Of a DNA stretch of 64,000 bases, positions 44,913 to 52,255 are shown piece by piece (position 1 is the stretch's first letter; each line of letters opens with the position of its first letter). Under the pieces are notes generated by a model. That model made no database searches. It saw nothing but the letters and a program-made list of their open reading frames with translations, and was not told where the DNA came from. The stretch comes from Martinezella lusitana (GTDB lineage: Bacteria; Pseudomonadota; Alphaproteobacteria; Rhizobiales; Rhizobiaceae): contig NZ_JACHBG010000003.1 of the NCBI RefSeq assembly GCF_014207095.1, positions 62,001 to 126,000 of the forward strand, in the 5' to 3' direction. Made by a program: the position numbers and the translations under genes.

Positions 44913-45910
44913 AGACACTCTACGGCATACAATATCTCCGTGCCGTTGCTGCGTTGGCGGTCGTGCTGTTTCACGCAGCCGAGCGCAGCGGCGGTCATTT
45001 TCGCATCGGAGCCGCCGGCGTCGACGTCTTCTTCGTGATCAGCGGCTTCATTATGTGGACCATGAGCGTACGCCGGCCAGTGACGCCGATACGCTTTCTG
45101 CTCGATCGCGTGCAACGCATCGCACCATCCTACTGGATCGTTACGGCCATCATGATCGCGGGTGCAGTCGTCGGGCTGTTTCCGAGCATGAAATTGACAG
45201 CCAGCCATATCTTCGGATCGTTGCTGTTCATTCCGGTGCGGTCGCCCAGTAACGGCGAGATCTGGCCGGTGCTGGTACAGGGATGGACGCTGAATTTCGA
45301 GATGTTCTTCTACGTCCTCTTTGCAGCGAGCATGCTTCTGCCGCGTCGCGTGCGGCTGGCCGGCATGATTATTGTCTTTGCCACCTTCGTCGCGGCCGGC
45401 GCCATACTCCATCCGCAATCACCGCTGCTTGCCACCTATACCAGGCCGGTCATTCTCGAATTCGTGGCGGGCGCCATCCTTGGTCAGCTATGGCTGAAAG
45501 GAAACTCTACCGGCGCGGGCCTCGGTCTTGCCCTCGTCATTGCGTCGGTCTGCGGCTTTGCGGCAATCGAGATTTTGGGGCTGGCATTCGATGAGACGAC
45601 CTGTGGCCCGCTCGCGGTAGCGCTGGTGCTGGGAATGGTTTCCGTGGAGCGCAGCGGACGCCTGCCACAGATTGCGCCGCTTATCTACCTGGGCAACGCC
45701 TCCTATTCGATCTATCTCTGGCATACACTGGCAATTTCCGTCGTTGTGAAGGTGGTTGCGTCCACGCCAATTCCATCAGATGCCGTCGCCTTCGTCGCTG
45801 CGATATCGGGGACGCTACTCGGCGTTTGCGCCTATGAGCTGTTTGAGAAACCTCTGCGCAATCGATTGCGGAATTTCAGCTGGCGAAGGACACGTCCCTC
45901 GCCAGCATGA
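44909..45910 (+). CDS. exoZ: Succinoglycan O-acetyltransferase ExoZ
   Basis: A 333-residue acyltransferase-3 membrane protein that acetylates succinoglycan. N-terminal motif GIQYLRAVAALAVVLFHAAE with the catalytic histidine, then RIGAAGVDVFFVISGFIMWT, FLLDRVQRIAPSYWI, WPVLVQGWTLNFEMFFYVLF, and LGNASYSIYLWHTLAISVVV near the end. ATGA overlap with exoQ implies translational coupling. In S. meliloti exoB follows; here the next gene is an unrelated, convergent ABC permease 14 bp away. Confidence 0.94.
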   Translation: MKTLYGIQYLRAVAALAVVLFHAAERSGGHFRIGAAGVDVFFVISGFIMWTMSVRRPVTPIRFLLDRVQRIAPSYWIVTAIMIAGAVVGLFPSMKLTASHIFGSLLFIPVRSPSNGEIWPVLVQGWTLNFEMFFYVLFAASMLLPRRVRLAGMIIVFATFVAAGAILHPQSPLLATYTRPVILEFVAGAILGQLWLKGNSTGAGLGLALVIASVCGFAAIEILGLAFDETTCGPLAVALVLGMVSVERSGRLPQIAPLIYLGNASYSIYLWHTLAISVVVKVVASTPIPSDAVAFVAAISGTLLGVCAYELFEKPLRNRLRNFSWRRTRPSPA

Positions 45911-45924
45911 TCGAATGAATTGCC

Positions 45925-46896
45925 TTACAGTCGTCGGCGACGCAGCTGGTCGAAATAGACGATCACGATGATCAGCGCGCCGGTGATGATGCGCTGCCAG
46001 AAGGAATTCAGGTTCAGCAGATTGGCGCCATTGTTGATGGTGGCTAGGATGAAGGCGCCGATCAGCGGGCCATAAACGGAGCCGACTGCGCCGAACAGGC
46101 TGGTGCCGCCAATGACGGACGAAGCAATTGCCTGCAGCTCCCAGCCGTCAGCCTGAGTGGCATTGCCGATCGCAATACGCGAGGCAAGCAGAACACCGAC
46201 AAAGGCAGCGCATGTCCCCGACAGTATATAGGCAAGGTAAATCATACCGTTGACGTTGACACCGGAGAGGCGTGCCGCCTCGCGATTGGAGCCGACGGCG
46301 AAAAGATAGCGACCCCATCGGCTGAGATGCAGGAAGATGACGGCCGGGATTGCCACCAGGATCACCATCCAGAACAGGCTCGGAATGCCAAGAAATTCGG
46401 CGACCGCGAAGTTGGTGAAATCGTCATTGACGATGTTGATCGTGGAGCCGTTGGTAATGAGCAGGCCGATGCCGCGGAGCGAAGTTAGCGTCGCCAGCGT
46501 GATGATGAACGGCGGCAAGCCCATCCGCACGATGCCGAAACCGTGGAACGCACCGATCAGCACGCCGAACAGCAGGGTGATGAGGATGGCCGCCCAGACC
46601 GGAAACCCGGCGTGAAGGAGCCACGCGATGATGACGGTGCAGAAGCCCACGATCGCCCCGACAGACAGATCAATGCCCGCCGTGATGATGACAAATGTCT
46701 GACCTAACGCAAGAATGGCGGTCATCGACCCCTGGCGCATCAGGTTGGTGATGTTGAGCGGCGTCCAGAACTTGTCGGTCCAGAATCCAAGTAGGACCCA
46801 AAGCGCCAGCAGGAGCAGGATCAACGTCAGACTGAAGAGGATATTCATCTTGCGCCGCGGCGCAACGGTGGGGCCATCAGTCGTATTCGCGGCCAT
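45925..46896 (-). CDS. Ribose-type sugar ABC transporter permease
   Basis: A 323-residue RbsC/XylH-type permease with 8-10 helices. Signature stretches: QTFVIITAGIDLSVGAIVGF, GAFHGFGIVRMGLPPFIITL, SLRGIGLLITNG, WGRYLFAVGSNREAARLSGV, and IASSVIGGTSLFGAVGSVYG. Last gene of the AKR-SBP-ATPase-permease minus-strand series; 31 bp after the ATPase. The exact sugar is unknown; the adjoining aldo/keto reductase suggests an aldose such as fucose, arabinose or galactose, which is inference. Confidence 0.92.
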   Translation of the reverse strand: MAANTTDGPTVAPRRKMNILFSLTLILLLLALWVLLGFWTDKFWTPLNITNLMRQGSMTAILALGQTFVIITAGIDLSVGAIVGFCTVIIAWLLHAGFPVWAAILITLLFGVLIGAFHGFGIVRMGLPPFIITLATLTSLRGIGLLITNGSTINIVNDDFTNFAVAEFLGIPSLFWMVILVAIPAVIFLHLSRWGRYLFAVGSNREAARLSGVNVNGMIYLAYILSGTCAAFVGVLLASRIAIGNATQADGWELQAIASSVIGGTSLFGAVGSVYGPLIGAFILATINNGANLLNLNSFWQRIITGALIIVIVYFDQLRRRRL

Positions 46897-46927
46897 TCTC
46901 GTTCTCCCTCTTTAGACTTTTTATCGT

Positions 46928-48478
46928 TCAGACACCGATCGCCTCGCCGAGGACTTCCTCGTGCGTGGCGGCGTGAAAATCATGACTGGCGACCAATTGG
47001 CCGCGACGGAAGACATGGAGCCGGTCGGCAAGCTCGTAAACCTCGGGCAAATATGAGGATATGACGATGATACCGGCACCCTCGCGAAGCAGTTTGGCGA
47101 ATAGACGATAGATCTCCGCCTTGGTTCCCACATCAACGCCGACAGTCGGCTCATCGAAGATGAACAGCTTGGCGCCATGGCTCAGCCATTTGCCAATGAC
47201 CACCTTCTGCTGGTTGCCGCCGGACATGGCGGAGACCAATACCCGCCGGCTCGGCGTCTTGATGCTGAGATCGCGGATCTGCTTGTCGGCGTTGACGGCC
47301 TCGCTCTTGTTGTTGATGATCGGACCGTGGCTCAGCCGCCTGAAAACCGGGAGGTTGATGTTGAGACCTATCGGCAGATTAAGGCAGAGTCCCTGGTCAC
47401 GGCGACTTTCAGGCGCAAGAGCGATGCCGAGCTCCATCGCGTCTCGTTCGCTGCGAATGTCGACCTTGCGTCCCTGCCAATGGATCTCCCCGGCAGAAAT
47501 CGGCTGGCGACCATAGAGGCCCAGCGCAAATTCGCTGCGGCCGGCACCGATCAAGCCGTAAAGCCCGACGATCTCGCCAGCGCGGACGCTGAGCGAGACA
47601 TTCTCGAAACCCGGACCGGAAAGTCCGCGCGTTTCGAGAATGGTTTCGCCGATCGGGATCTCCTCCTTGTGGTAGATCTGCTCGATCGAGCGGTTGATCA
47701 TCAGCTTGATCAGCTCGTCCTCGTTGGTTTCTGCGATCGTGCGCGTGCCGACATGCGTTCCATCGCGCAGCACGGAAACGCGATCCGCCAGCTCGAAGAC
47801 TTCTTCCATGCGATGGCTGATATAGACGATCGTCACGCCTTCGCTCTGCAGGCGGCGGATCAGCTTAAAGAGCTGGGCCGATTCCTTACGCGTGAGATAG
47901 GCCGTCGGCTCGTCGAAGATCAGAAACTGCGTGCCGCGCATCGCCGCTCTTGCCGTTGCGACCAGTTGCTGCTGGCCGATCGTTAACGAGCTTAGAAGGT
48001 CGGCCGCCGGCAAGCCGAAGCCAAGATCGTCGAGGACAGCCTGCGCCATGGCGATCATCTGCTTTTTGCGCATCAGCCCAAAGCGATTGACTTCGTCGCC
48101 GAGGAAGAGATTGGCCGCAACCGTCAGATGCGGACATAGGACGACTTCCTGGTGCACGGCATTGATGCCGCGGGCAATCGCCTCATTGGGCGTCGCAAGC
48201 GCCACCGGGTGGCCGCACCAGAAGATTTCTCCCGCTGTCCGCGTGATCACGCCGGTCAACAGCTTGATGAGGGTCGATTTTCCGGCTCCGTTTTCGCCGA
48301 CGATGGCATGGATTTCTCCCGCCAGAAACGTGACGGTCGCGGGTTTCAGCGCCTCGACATAGCCATAGCGCTTCTGCAGACCTTTAAGCTCCAGGATCGG
48401 CGAGCCTGCCGGAATGCGGTTCGCTTCCGTCTTGACGGTATCGTCGTGCCGATGGCTGATTTCTTCCAGGCTCGTCAT
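46928..48478 (-). CDS. Ribose-type sugar ABC transporter, duplicated ATP-binding protein
   Basis: A 516-residue RbsA/MglA-type protein with two ATPase halves. Half 1: Walker A GENGAGKSTLIKLLTGV, LTIGQQQLVATARAAMRGTQ, Walker B FLIFDEPTAYLT, H-loop YISHRMEEVFELADRVSVLR. Half 2 has the degenerate P-loop GLIGAGRSEFALGLYGRQ usual for this family, signature MSGGNQQKVVIGKWLSHGAK, and LFIFDEPTVGVDVGTKAEIY. The start at 48478 follows GGGAGGAGA. It is separated from the binding-protein gene by a terminator-like hairpin and a repeat. Confidence 0.94.
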   Translation of the reverse strand: MTSLEEISHRHDDTVKTEANRIPAGSPILELKGLQKRYGYVEALKPATVTFLAGEIHAIVGENGAGKSTLIKLLTGVITRTAGEIFWCGHPVALATPNEAIARGINAVHQEVVLCPHLTVAANLFLGDEVNRFGLMRKKQMIAMAQAVLDDLGFGLPAADLLSSLTIGQQQLVATARAAMRGTQFLIFDEPTAYLTRKESAQLFKLIRRLQSEGVTIVYISHRMEEVFELADRVSVLRDGTHVGTRTIAETNEDELIKLMINRSIEQIYHKEEIPIGETILETRGLSGPGFENVSLSVRAGEIVGLYGLIGAGRSEFALGLYGRQPISAGEIHWQGRKVDIRSERDAMELGIALAPESRRDQGLCLNLPIGLNINLPVFRRLSHGPIINNKSEAVNADKQIRDLSIKTPSRRVLVSAMSGGNQQKVVIGKWLSHGAKLFIFDEPTVGVDVGTKAEIYRLFAKLLREGAGIIVISSYLPEVYELADRLHVFRRGQLVASHDFHAATHEEVLGEAIGV

Positions 48479-48537
48479 GAGGTCTCCTCCCTCTCGCATC
48501 ACCACGCAGCCGCCCAGGAAGCGGACAGAGCATGAGG

Positions 48538-48637
48538 CCGAAAAATGTAAGCGGTTTTCGGCATCACGCTCCACCTTCTTGATGCTAGAGCGCAATCAGA
48601 TCTTACGTCGAATAGACCTAAAATCATCCGGCTCTAG
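48538..48637. repeat. Rhizobial palindromic intergenic repeat
   Basis: Contains CCGAAAA (48538-48544) and TTTTCGG (48555-48561) around TGTAAGCGG, then a CTAGAGC...GCTCTAG inverted pair at the ends of 48585-48636. Similar palindromes (CCGAAAA-n-GCGGTTTTCGG, TAGAGC ends) are scattered between genes in Rhizobium. It lies between the ATPase and binding-protein genes and may affect transcript stability. Confidence 0.5.
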
Positions 48638-48646
48638 ACGAAAAGA

Positions 48647-48672
48647 GCTGCACCCGACGGATCGGGTGCAGC
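48647..48672 (-). terminator. Terminator-like hairpin after the sugar-binding protein gene
   Basis: GCTGCACCCGA (48647-48657) and TCGGGTGCAGC (48662-48672) with a 4-nt loop. On the minus strand it stands 10 bp after the binding-protein stop and is followed by TCTTTTC. This looks like an attenuating Rho-independent terminator that keeps binding-protein mRNA above ATPase/permease mRNA. Confidence 0.75.
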
Positions 48673-48681
48673 CTCGGAGCC

Positions 48682-49671
48682 TTACTTGACCTTCGGATTC
48701 AACAGGGCGTCGATCTTCGGATCGCTCATGTTCGCCTTGGTCACCAGGTTGGCGCCAGTGTCGACATTGGCTTCGACCTTCTCTTTCTTGGAGGCGGCGA
48801 GCGCCGTCTTGATACCGTCATAACCCATGCGATACGGATCCTGGACCACGAGGCCGGCAAGAACGCCCGACTTCAGGAAGCCCACGGTCTTGTCGTCATT
48901 GTCGAAGCCGATGACTTTGATCTTGTCGCCGAGCTTGTTTTCGGCAATCGCCTGGCCCACGCCCTGCGCCATGATCAGGTTGGAGGCGAAGACACCGACA
49001 AGCTTCGGATTGGCCGTGATCAGGTCGGTCATGATGTTGAGGCCGGTGGTTGCCTGACCGTCCGCATATTTATCGGCAACGACCTTCAGGCCCGGATACT
49101 TGCTCTTGACCTCTTCCAGGAAGCCCTGGCGGCGCTGGTCGAGGGAGCCGACGCCCGGCAGGCTGGTGATGATGGCGATCTCACCCTCTTCCTTGCCGGT
49201 CATGCCCTTGATCGCCGCAGCAAGACCGTCGGCGGCGATACGGCCGCCCTGAACGTTGTCGGTCGTCAGGAACGAGACGAAGGATTTGGAATCGGCACCA
49301 GAGTCGATGCCGACGACCGGTACGGACTTGGCCGCTTCATCCACGGGCTTTCCGAGCGCCTTGAACTCGGTTGGCGAAATGACAACCGCCGCCGGCTTGC
49401 CGGCAACGGCGTTTTCTAGAATGCTGATCTGGCCGTTGATATCGGATTCCGACTGCGCGCCAAGTTCCGGCACCTTGACGCCGAGATCCTTGCCTGCCTG
49501 GCGGGCGCCGGCAAGAACGATCTGCCAGTAGAAGGACGTCGTATCCTTGACGATGATCGGAATGGTCACGTCAGCCGCGAAGGACTGCACCGGCATCGCC
49601 ATCGCGATGATGGCAGCGCCGGCAAGACCGGCAAAGCTGCGGCGGGACAGAAGTGACTTGGCAATTTTCAT
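48682..49671 (-). CDS. Ribose-type sugar ABC transporter periplasmic binding protein
   Basis: A 329-residue RbsB-type (Peripla_BP_4) protein. Signal peptide about 1-32 (twin-arginine-like SRRSFAGLAGAAIIAM, then PVQSFA). Mature signatures: IVKDTTSFYWQIVLAGARQA, AVVISPTEFKALGKPVDEAA, VVGIDSGADSKSFVSFLTTD, GEIAIITSLPGVGSLDQRRQ and KVIGFDNDDKTVGFLKSGVL, the last containing a typical sugar-contact stretch. AGAGGAGAAGCAG precedes the ATG. Followed by a terminator-like hairpin. The sugar is not determinable by eye. Confidence 0.92.
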   Translation of the reverse strand: MKIAKSLLSRRSFAGLAGAAIIAMAMPVQSFAADVTIPIIVKDTTSFYWQIVLAGARQAGKDLGVKVPELGAQSESDINGQISILENAVAGKPAAVVISPTEFKALGKPVDEAAKSVPVVGIDSGADSKSFVSFLTTDNVQGGRIAADGLAAAIKGMTGKEEGEIAIITSLPGVGSLDQRRQGFLEEVKSKYPGLKVVADKYADGQATTGLNIMTDLITANPKLVGVFASNLIMAQGVGQAIAENKLGDKIKVIGFDNDDKTVGFLKSGVLAGLVVQDPYRMGYDGIKTALAASKKEKVEANVDTGANLVTKANMSDPKIDALLNPKVK

Positions 49672-49851
49672 CTGCTTCTCCTCTCAACGCGCTCTACTCT
49701 CCTGCACACCGGCCGCTGAACGCTTACGGCTCGGTATCGCGACGCCTTGCGGCGTCACGCATCGCGCGGCGGGAAGGCCACCGACGCCAAAACAGGCTTT
49801 CCTCCTCCTCGAAGCCGCCTCTCCCGGCGGCTCGATAGCTCCCAATCTGTT
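49672..49851. other. Leader region of the binding-protein gene with small hairpins
   Basis: Between the aldo/keto reductase and binding-protein genes. Hairpins GACGCC-TTGC-GGCGTC (49741-49756) and GCCGCC-TCTCCC-GGCGGC (49814-49831) are visible. A promoter for the ABC genes may lie here; no motif was recognised. Confidence 0.4.
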
Positions 49852-49943
49852 GGAGCGGTTTAGGAATGCAAAACCGCTCCCTCTGCTGTCTCACGCAATT
49901 CTGGACGGAAAACCGCTGCGCATGTTTCCTGGAATTGCTCTAG
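49852..49943. repeat. Full-length rhizobial palindromic repeat abutting the aldo/keto reductase stop
   Basis: Two palindromic arms are visible: GGAGCGGTTT (49852-49861) with AAACCGCTCC (49871-49880), and GCAATTC (49895-49901) with GAATTGC (49932-49938) enclosing GGACGGAAAA and GTTTCC. Read on the minus strand it starts CTAGAGCAATTCC and contains TTTTCCGTCCAGAATTGCG, the form common between Rhizobium genes. The CTAG end supplies the TAG stop of the reductase. Confidence 0.65.
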
Positions 49944-50959
49944 ACTCGAACCGCCTCATCTCCCAACGGAGGCGCGACCACAGTCAATCCCTCGAATTCC
50001 GCATAGAGGCTGTCCGGGAGCCTCGGCTCCACGAGTTGCATATTGCGGACAAGACTTTCCGGCTTCGCCGTACCGATCAGCACCGACGCTACGCTTTGAT
50101 TGCGCAGCGGGAACTGAATTGCCGGTTGAGCGAGCGGTACACCATGCTTGCGGGCGATCTCCTCCATCCCCCCAACCTTGGCCAAAATCTCCGGCGTTGC
50201 CGGCAAATAGTCAAAATGCGCACCAGGCACCGGACCCGTCGCCAGAATGCCGGAGTTGAAAACGCCACCCACGACCAGCGATGTTCCCTTCTTCTCACAA
50301 AGCGGCAGCAGCTCGGCAACGGCGGAACGATCCAGCAGAGTATAGCGCCCGGCCATGAGAATACAGTCGATATCAGCGGCGTGCATGACATCGAGACAAA
50401 CTGGCACTTCGTTGACGCCAAGGCCATAGGCCTTGATCGCACCCGACGACTTCAGCTCCTCCAATGCCTTCAGACCGGAGCCCAGAAGCTGCCCGAGATA
50501 GTGCTTGTTCAGCGCCCTGCCGTGAGTATAGCTGCCGATATCGTGCACGTAGAGAATATCGATGCGATTGAGACCAAGGCGCGCATAGCTGAACTCGACC
50601 GAACGCATGATCCCATCATAGGAATAGTCATAGGTCGCATCGAATGGCAGCGGATCGATATAGCCATAGTTCGGCACCTTATCGCTGGGCACGGGATGCA
50701 TCAGGCGCCCGACCTTGGTCGACAGCACATAGCTGTCATCCGGCTGCTCACGCAGAAAATCGCCGACGCGGCGCTCGCCGAGGCCGAAGCCATACCAGGG
50801 TGCGACATCGAAGTAGCGAATGCCGCTATCCCAGGCGGCCTGCAGGGTCTCCATTGCCTGATCGCGAGGGCAAGCACGATAGAGTCCTCCCAGCGCCGCA
50901 GCGCCAAAGCTGATCTCCGTAACCTTAAGATCGGTCCTGCCTATTGTCCTAGTCTGCAT
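49940..50959 (-). CDS. Aldo/keto reductase, aldose 1-dehydrogenase type
   Basis: A 339-residue NAD(P)-dependent TIM-barrel oxidoreductase. LGGLYRACPRDQAMETLQAA, then WDSGIRYFDVAPWYGFGLGE with catalytic Asp and Tyr, VLSTKVGRLM with catalytic Lys, IDILYVHDIGSYTHG with catalytic His, and FPLRNQSVASVLIGTAKPES in the cofactor-binding part. It resembles L-fucose (D-threo-aldose) dehydrogenases and pyridoxal dehydrogenase-like enzymes. GAAGGAAGGGTG precedes ATG 50959. First gene of the series with the RbsBAC-type transporter, so it probably oxidises the imported sugar. Divergent from a GntR regulator. Confidence 0.88.
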   Translation of the reverse strand: MQTRTIGRTDLKVTEISFGAAALGGLYRACPRDQAMETLQAAWDSGIRYFDVAPWYGFGLGERRVGDFLREQPDDSYVLSTKVGRLMHPVPSDKVPNYGYIDPLPFDATYDYSYDGIMRSVEFSYARLGLNRIDILYVHDIGSYTHGRALNKHYLGQLLGSGLKALEELKSSGAIKAYGLGVNEVPVCLDVMHAADIDCILMAGRYTLLDRSAVAELLPLCEKKGTSLVVGGVFNSGILATGPVPGAHFDYLPATPEILAKVGGMEEIARKHGVPLAQPAIQFPLRNQSVASVLIGTAKPESLVRNMQLVEPRLPDSLYAEFEGLTVVAPPLGDEAVRV

Positions 50960-51319
50960 CACCCTTCCTTCACGATGAGCGGTATTTCAATTCCCGTCGC
51001 GAACGGCTCAACGAAACCGCTATCGTTATTTCAAACAACGTCCATCGATAGTGCGATACGATATCAAGCGGCCCTGGATTGCAACGGCACCCCATCCCCT
51101 CCCTATTCATCGGCGTTATCGAACAACCCTCAACAGTCGTCACCAATTGATTTTGTTTTTTATCTACAATAAACAATTTGGAGTCAACGAGGAAATCACC
51201 GCCCGCTGGGGTGGAAGGCGGCAAAGAAGGCCCGGACAAGACTCCTGCAATTGACTGCCATTCGAACATGGTTCAGACAGCGCCGCCAGCAAAGCACGGC
51301 GATGCTACGCGAGGGGAAA
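50960..51319. promoter_or_regulatory. 360-bp divergent control region, aldo/keto reductase / GntR
   Basis: No gene supported. An interrupted inverted repeat spans 51143-51181: CCAATTG at the left, CAATTTGG at the right, with TTGTTT (51153-51158) and AAACAA (51171-51176) inside. This AT-rich 39-bp segment is the best operator candidate for the GntR-type regulator and the sugar operon. Confidence 0.45.
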
Positions 51320-52234
51320 ATGGCTAGACAAAACACGCTCTTCAAGGAGGCCTACAACCGCTATGCGGCCCGCCTGAAGGCCGATACGGAGCTGCCGAGC
51401 GAGCCCGAGATTGCGGCCGAACTCGGGGTCAGCCGCAGCACGGCGCGCGCGATCCTGATGCGCCTCAGCGACGCCGGGATCATTCTCTGGAACAAGCGGC
51501 AGAAGACCGTACTGCGCCTGCCAAACGAGGCTGATTTCTTTCCGAAGGAAGAGACCGATTCCCTGCACGACATTATCGAGCGCAGCTTCATGATGCGGAT
51601 CATGTCCGATGAAGCCCAGCCCGGCATGCAGATCAACGAATTGGAACTGGCGCGTGAGATCGGCACCGGCACATCCGTCGTGCGCGAATTCCTCATCCGC
51701 TTCAGCCGCTTCGGCCTGATCGAGAAACGGCCGAACAGCCATTGGATCCTCAAGGGCTTCACCAGCGAATTCGCACTTGAGCTTGCTGATGTGCGCGAGA
51801 TGTTCGAGCTGCATTCTGCCGCAGAATTCGGCCGCCTGCCTCCAAGCCACCGCGCTTGGGAGGATTTGAAGGCGATCGAGCGCGAACATCATGCGCTGCT
51901 GAAGGATTTCGATGCGCATTACCGCGACTTCTCACGCCTCGACGAGAAGTTCCACCTGCTCATCCACCGCGCCTCAAGCAATCGTTTCATTGCCGATTTT
52001 TACGATGTCATTGCCATCGTGTTCCACTATCACTTCCAGTGGAACAAGGCCTTCGCGCGCGAGCGCAATGCCCGCGCCGTCGCCGAACATCTCGATTATA
52101 TCGCGGCGTTGCAATCGCGCGACCCGCAACGGATCGACGCCGCCTGCCGTACGCATCTTGCCTCGGCAAGGCAGACGCTGCTGCAATCCATTCCGCAAAG
52201 CACGGGAGATAATACTGCCGGCTCAGCCGCTTGA
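51320..52234 (+). CDS. GntR-family regulator with two tandem winged-helix domains and an FCD-type domain
   Basis: A 304-residue regulator. Residues about 5-70 form a first GntR winged helix (LPSEPEIAAELGVSRSTARA, then ILMRLSDAGIILW). Residues about 85-155 form a second one (QINELELAREIGTGTSVVRE, then FLIRFSRFGLIEKRP). The C-terminal helical part (about 160-290: LADVREMFELHSAAEFGRLP, RLDEKFHLLIHRAS) is the FCD ligand-binding domain, normally binding an organic acid with a metal. FadR/FCD regulators usually have only one winged helix. The start at 51320 follows GAGGGG; earlier in-frame ATGs at 51251 and 51302 exist. It likely controls the aldo/keto reductase-transporter operon, and perhaps the GH2 gene that ends 22 bp beyond it. 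Confidence 0.82.
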   Translation: MARQNTLFKEAYNRYAARLKADTELPSEPEIAAELGVSRSTARAILMRLSDAGIILWNKRQKTVLRLPNEADFFPKEETDSLHDIIERSFMMRIMSDEAQPGMQINELELAREIGTGTSVVREFLIRFSRFGLIEKRPNSHWILKGFTSEFALELADVREMFELHSAAEFGRLPPSHRAWEDLKAIEREHHALLKDFDAHYRDFSRLDEKFHLLIHRASSNRFIADFYDVIAIVFHYHFQWNKAFARERNARAVAEHLDYIAALQSRDPQRIDAACRTHLASARQTLLQSIPQSTGDNTAGSAA

Positions 52235-52255
52235 CGGGCCGAGCCGGCTGACGGT

